From: an uncultured Chryseobacterium sp.
GTDB lineage: Bacteria; Bacteroidota; Bacteroidia; Flavobacteriales; Weeksellaceae
Direction: 5' to 3'
Length of the DNA stretch: 64,000 bases
Assembly: GCF_936933875.1 (NCBI RefSeq)
Contig: NZ_CAKZIK010000014.1
Span: 1 to 64,000 of the forward strand
Position 1 is the stretch's first letter, and the number at the start of each line of letters is the position of its first letter. The position numbers were made by a program, and so were the translations under genes. The notes under the pieces are model-generated. The model was not told where the DNA came from, searched no databases, and saw nothing but the letters and a program-made list of their open reading frames with translations. Below are positions 61,506-64,000 of this stretch, one piece after another.

Positions 61506-62162
61506 ATGAAAAAACTATTTTTGGGAACAGCACTTTTGGCTACAGTAGCTGCAAGTGCACAAATCGATTTAAGCAGTACAAGATTCGGTCTTACCGTTGG
61601 TGGCAACTATGCTCGTGTAAGTAATGCACACAATCCTTCTGGACCGAGATTTGCGGTTCAGGCAGGAGCTTTGGCATTAATTCCTATTGATAATAACGAC
61701 CAGTTTTATCTTCAGCCGGAAGTTGTTTATTACGGAGCGGGTGAAACTGGAAAAGATCCTGATTTTAAAGACAGTCCTTATTATGACGCGGTTTACGCAG
61801 ATAATTACATCAGCGTTCCTGTTTATTTTAAGGGATATTTTTCTGAAGCAGAATCCGAGTTTTATGGTTTAATCGGTCCTAGATTTAGTTTTTTATTGAA
61901 TCAGAATATTAAAAATGCTCCACAAAGATATACCGTGGAAGGAGATGGAACAGTAAACGGGAAAGCAGCAGCTTTTAACTTCGGTATTGGAGTTGGATTA
62001 GGTTTCAGCTACAAACGACAGTTAGAATTGGCTTTGAAGTATGATCTTGGTCTTTCCAATACATATCCAAATATGGTAGAATCTGCAACTGGAGATCCGA
62101 ACACAGAGAAAAAAAAATCTCAACAGGTTCTTAGTGTAGGTTTGAGCTACATTTTTGAATAA
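61506..62162 (+). CDS. Outer-membrane beta-barrel protein
   Basis: A 218-aa protein with a signal peptide ('KKLFLGTALLATVAASAQ') and a PorT-type barrel: 'STRFGLTVGGNYARVSN', 'FYLQPEVVYYGAG', 'YISVPVYFKGYFSE', 'GLIGPRFSFLL', and a final 'QQVLSVGLSYIFE' strand ending in Phe-Glu. No known partner. It begins 19 bases after sucD and may be co-transcribed. Confidence 0.78.
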   Translation: MKKLFLGTALLATVAASAQIDLSSTRFGLTVGGNYARVSNAHNPSGPRFAVQAGALALIPIDNNDQFYLQPEVVYYGAGETGKDPDFKDSPYYDAVYADNYISVPVYFKGYFSEAESEFYGLIGPRFSFLLNQNIKNAPQRYTVEGDGTVNGKAAAFNFGIGVGLGFSYKRQLELALKYDLGLSNTYPNMVESATGDPNTEKKKSQQVLSVGLSYIFE

Positions 62163-62186
62163 TTTTTCTGAAGAAAAATAGTACAC

Positions 62187-62222
62187 AAAAAACTCCGGCG
62201 CCTTTGGCGCCGGAGTTTTTTT
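62187..62222. terminator. Strong bidirectional terminator
   Basis: CTCCGGCGCC and GGCGCCGGAG around TTT, extended by A6/T6 to a 16-bp stem. It separates the convergent barrel and ABC-2 permease genes. Confidence 0.93.
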
Positions 62223-62256
62223 ATACACTATATTTATAAGCCAAAATACTAACAAA

Positions 62257-63573
62257 TCAACTTCTAATCCACTTCCACAATTCCTTCGCTGTCGCTTTGT
62301 TTCCGTACATTAAAATTCCCACTCTGTACACTTTTGCAGCAATATAAACCATCAAAAGGGTAAAAGCCAATAAAAGGAAAATCGACAGCGCAATTTGCCA
62401 GGCCGGAACTCCAAACGGAATTCTCGCAATCATCGCTACAGGCGACGTAAACGGAATAATAGAAAGCCAAAAGCCAAGCGGACCATCAGGATTATTCATA
62501 ATCGTGAAACTTCCGTACATTCCCAACATTAAAGGAATAATAGCGAAAAGGGTAAACTGCTGCGTCTCGGTTTCGTTGTCAACTGCAGAACCAATTGCGG
62601 CGTACATCGAGCTGTAGAAAATATATCCCAAAAGGAAAAAAATAATGAATACGAATATAATCAAAGGGAAATTCATATCCAGAAGCGTATGCGAAATCTC
62701 GGTTGCATATTGCTGAATATCAAATTTTTCTACCACTTCTGCCGATTGTTCTCCACCAGGAATTTGATTTTTCATAGCTGCAAAACCGGTATTCAAAAAT
62801 AATGCTCCAATCACACTCATTGTAATCCAAACTGCAAATTGAGTCAATGCGACTAAAGTTACACCTAAGATTTTTCCCATCATTAATTCAAAAGGTTTTA
62901 CTGATGAAATAATAATTTCGACAACGCGGTTGTTTTTTTCTTCCAGAACACTTCGCATCACACGAACGCCGTAAATAATGATAAACATGAAAGTTGCGTA
63001 CATCAAAACCATACTCAGTCCGGATTTTACGCCGAAAGCCAAATCACTGTCGCCCTGATTATTTTCCACAACATTTTGCATCTTCAAATCGAAGTTTTTG
63101 TCCAAATCTGTCAGTTGGTCTTCCTTCAGTCCTAAAGATTTTATTTTTTCTTTTTTGATGACATTCGATAGGTCGGATGAAACCATCATCTTCGTGTCAA
63201 AACCAATTTTTTTGTTTACCAAAAGTTTAGTGTCTTTTTCCAGTTGGTCGAAATTTTGGTCTTTCAATTCCGGTAACACCAAAAGCCCGTCAATTCCGGG
63301 CATATCTTTCAGCGCTGTTTCCAAAGATTTTTCTGTATTCGTAGGAACGTAAACGTATTTTATTTTCTTGTCAGATTTTAGCTGACCCGTAAAAATTCCG
63401 CTTTTGTCAACAACGTTAAAGGTATAAGAACTTTCGTTGGCTTTAAACATAAACGCAATCAAAGCGCCGAAACCAATCATCAAAAGAGGAGCAAGAAGCG
63501 TTAAAATGATGAACGATTTTTTCTTCACCTGTGTCAAAAATTCGCGCTTTGTAATAAGGATAATGTTCTTCAT
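62257..63573 (-). CDS. ABC-2 type transporter permease (NatB-like)
   Basis: A 438-aa membrane protein. One helix near residues 20-42, a large extracytoplasmic domain (about 50-180), then five or six helices in the C half ('VLMYATFMFIIIYGVRVMRSVLEEKNNRVVEIIISSVKPFELMMGKILGV' is the family signature). It resembles the COG1668 sodium-export permease NatB, but cargo is unknown. It overlaps no gene; three bases separate it from the ATPase gene upstream. Confidence 0.87.
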   Translation of the reverse strand: MKNIILITKREFLTQVKKKSFIILTLLAPLLMIGFGALIAFMFKANESSYTFNVVDKSGIFTGQLKSDKKIKYVYVPTNTEKSLETALKDMPGIDGLLVLPELKDQNFDQLEKDTKLLVNKKIGFDTKMMVSSDLSNVIKKEKIKSLGLKEDQLTDLDKNFDLKMQNVVENNQGDSDLAFGVKSGLSMVLMYATFMFIIIYGVRVMRSVLEEKNNRVVEIIISSVKPFELMMGKILGVTLVALTQFAVWITMSVIGALFLNTGFAAMKNQIPGGEQSAEVVEKFDIQQYATEISHTLLDMNFPLIIFVFIIFFLLGYIFYSSMYAAIGSAVDNETETQQFTLFAIIPLMLGMYGSFTIMNNPDGPLGFWLSIIPFTSPVAMIARIPFGVPAWQIALSIFLLLAFTLLMVYIAAKVYRVGILMYGNKATAKELWKWIRS

Positions 63574-63576
63574 GGC

Positions 63577-64000
63577 TTAATTGTTTGCGCTTACAGCATT
63601 AATAAATACTTCGTTCATGCTCGGAATTTTCTCGTCAAAACTTCGGATTTTTCCTACTTTCAAAAGCTCGCTCACCAACAGATTTTGGTCGCTGTCGTTT
63701 TTCATGTCGAATGAAACCAATCCGTTTTCAATCACATAATCTGAAATATGGAACTGACCTCTCAATTTTTCAAAATTTTCGCTGTTCACGTCAGAAAGCG
63801 TTACGCCGAAAATATTTTTCTTGAATTTCTCTCTGACATCAAACACTTTTCCGTCCAGAATTTTCTTAGAATTGTTAATCAAAGCCACATAATCGCACAT
63901 TTCTTCCACACTTTCCATACGGTGGGTTGAAAGAATAATGGTAGTTCCTTTTTGCTTTAAATGAAGAATTTGGTCTTTAATTAAATTCGCATTTACTGGG
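63577..64000 (-). CDS. ABC transporter ATP-binding protein (partial)
   Basis: The frame is open to the right edge of the window, so the N terminus with Walker A and B is missing. The visible part starts 'PVNANLIKDQILHLKQKGTTIILSTHRMESVEEMC', which is the D-loop region and H-loop (His of 'STHRM') of an ABC ATPase, followed by a C-terminal DUF4162-like domain. It partners the ABC-2 permease encoded directly after it. Confidence 0.87.
   Translation of the reverse strand, partial: PVNANLIKDQILHLKQKGTTIILSTHRMESVEEMCDYVALINNSKKILDGKVFDVREKFKKNIFGVTLSDVNSENFEKLRGQFHISDYVIENGLVSFDMKNDSDQNLLVSELLKVGKIRSFDEKIPSMNEVFINAVSANN

Overview
The window is AT-rich chromosomal DNA from a member of Bacteroidota, most likely a Flavobacteriia / Chryseobacterium-group (Weeksellaceae) organism. 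The main evidence is an lpxC-fabZ fusion gene, a PorX gene (receiver plus PglZ domain, the type IX secretion regulator), a short class I NrdA in nrdB-nrdA order, and many promoters of the Bacteroidota type (-7 box TAnnTTTG). The genus is inferred. No tRNA, rRNA, CRISPR array, prophage or transposase gene was seen.

Layout. (1) 1-4600: the end of valS, a GIY-YIG nuclease gene bracketed by inverted repeats, then DUF4241, ribokinase-like, alpha/beta hydrolase, HD phosphohydrolase and small membrane protein genes. (2) 4609-9307, minus strand: a four-gene MacAB-type ABC export operon with repeat-filled spacers. (3) 9308-12840: nrdB and nrdA, with a perfect DnaA box before nrdB and a repeat-rich spacer between the genes. 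(4) 12849-17641: small secreted and hypothetical genes, a DUF72 gene, glyA, recX and a beta-barrel gene broken by one in-frame stop. (5) 17719-42643: a Wzx/Wzy-type capsule or O-antigen locus of 23 genes, all on the plus strand. It holds two Wza-like lipoproteins, a Wzc kinase, nucleotide-sugar enzymes (PglF/PglE-like pair, CapE, a tandem DegT pair whose second member lacks the PLP lysine, two epimerases), acyltransferases, Wzx, five glycosyltransferase-type genes including a CgeB-like one, Wzy, a DUF4838 protein and two lipid-linked initiating sugar-phosphate transferases. (6) 42650-44980: an accessory gap with one hypothetical gene, tandem repeats, a perfect DnaA box, a candidate structured RNA and a small HTH-like gene. 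(7) 44978-48047: rfbC, rfbB, a four-helix-bundle gene and rfbA, without rfbD. (8) 48160-53548: rimO, an RlpA-like gene, a hypothetical gene, an exonuclease III gene and porX. (9) 53725-60526: an HD dNTPase-like gene, a lipoprotein, then lpxD, lpxC/fabZ, lpxA, efp and a second lpxD-like gene. (10) 60614-64000: sucD, a beta-barrel protein and an ABC-2 exporter running off the right edge.

How the genes work together. The central locus encodes nucleotide-sugar synthesis, lipid-linked assembly, flipping, polymerisation and export of a surface polysaccharide; rfbCBA downstream supplies a dTDP-6-deoxysugar. The lpx block supplies lipid A, so envelope biogenesis dominates the window.

Nothing here is proven to be a new system. 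The best leads are: two single-gene cassettes (GIY-YIG, four-helix bundle) each tightly bracketed by short inverted repeats; a candidate structured RNA near 44330-44615; the active/inactive DegT pair; a 122-bp dyad element after glyA; and a 28-bp DnaA-box-containing block shared by the nrdB promoter and the RNA candidate's upstream region.
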